From Clostridia bacterium (lineage in GTDB: Bacteria > Bacillota > Clostridia > Christensenellales > Borkfalkiaceae): 51,815 bases of DNA. Positions 51,680-51,815 of this stretch are shown in pieces. The stretch spans positions 1-51,815 of the forward strand of contig JAFWXT010000060.1 of NCBI GenBank assembly GCA_017522945.1. Reading direction: 5' to 3'. Positions within the stretch are counted from its first letter, which is position 1. Each line of letters begins with the position of its first letter. Made by a program: the position numbers and the translations under genes. The notes beneath the pieces were generated by a model, which searched no databases, was not told where the DNA came from, and worked only from the letters and a program-made list of their open reading frames with translations.

Positions 51680-51815
51680 TGTGAACCCCATTTAGTTCAC
51701 AAAATAAAAAAGGTTAATTAAAAAACCTTCTATGATATAATTTTCATAGGAGGTTTTTTCTATGGCAAAAAAAGGACAAAAATTCAACAAATACACACCC
51801 GAACAAAGAAATGAA
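51680..51815 (+). mobile_element. left end of an IS3-family insertion sequence
   Basis: GTGAACCCC (51681-51689) opens the terminal inverted repeat, matching the complement of GGGTTCAC at 128-135. OrfA begins at 51762. A hairpin at 51720-51759 contains the OrfA ribosome binding site in its right arm and an extended -10 (TGATATAAT, ending 51741) in its loop. Confidence 0.75.
51762..51815 (+). CDS. IS3-family OrfA (transposase helix-turn-helix protein), start only
   Basis: The visible 18 residues, MAKKGQKFNKYTPEQRNE, match the opening of IS150-group OrfA proteins, which carry a DNA-binding helix-turn-helix and are normally joined to OrfB by -1 frameshifting. AGGAGG stands eight bases before the ATG. 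Cut by the window edge. Confidence 0.8.
   Translation, partial: MAKKGQKFNKYTPEQRNE

Overview
The window is low-GC DNA (roughly one third G+C by eye) from a Gram-positive-type bacterium, most likely a gut-associated member of the Clostridia (Bacillota). Supporting points are AGGAGG-type ribosome binding sites, TTGACA/TATAAT promoters, many hairpin-plus-T-run terminators, a SpoIIE-type phosphatase (sporulation potential), lipoprotein signal peptides of Gram-positive style, and a set of plant-polysaccharide enzymes. I do not assign a genus.

Both window edges lie inside copies of an IS3-family insertion sequence: the 3' end of a transposase at 1-135 and the 5' end of another copy from about 51680 to 51815. 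Both copies appear to sit inside intrinsic terminator hairpins.

Layout. 564-9514: lipid acyltransferase, YfcE-like phosphodiesterase, DegV lipid-binding protein, HU, a degenerate PHP protein with a coupled unknown partner, and a large MacB-like ABC transporter. 9747-18206: a TIR-like/leucine-rich-repeat protein, a YhcC-type radical SAM protein, a TetR-like regulator preceded by what looks like an orphan riboswitch, a strongly promoted small membrane protein, SpoIIE and galactokinase. 18295-28620: a secreted M6 peptidase, small membrane proteins, rpsB-tsf, a NERD protein, RsmE, a dGTPase and a frameshifted alkaline phosphatase lipoprotein. 28711-35536: a fused phosphomannose isomerase/ROK sugar kinase, a HAD phosphatase, a SulP transporter and two lipoproteins, one with an RsgI-like domain behind a striking operator array.

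35744-40040 is the most accessory-looking part. It holds a three-gene operon (Fic protein, a nuclease flanked by four plus four treble-clef zinc repeats, and a small unknown protein) next to an array of small palindromes and tRNA-Ser. This is my best candidate for an undescribed, possibly defensive, system. tRNA-Arg and decayed repeats follow.

40869-49554 carries an acyltransferase, membrane proteins and a carbohydrate cluster: SGNH esterase, GH4, a TIM-barrel hydrolase and an alpha-L-rhamnosidase. It fits breakdown of rhamnogalacturonan-type oligosaccharides. 49681-51637 has a polyprenyl-phosphate-type glycosyltransferase, a 6S-like structured RNA and a DUF4177-like protein. A short dispersed motif (core TTAATCNNCTTATAG) recurs near gene ends throughout, and a 91-bp exact terminator repeat occurs twice.
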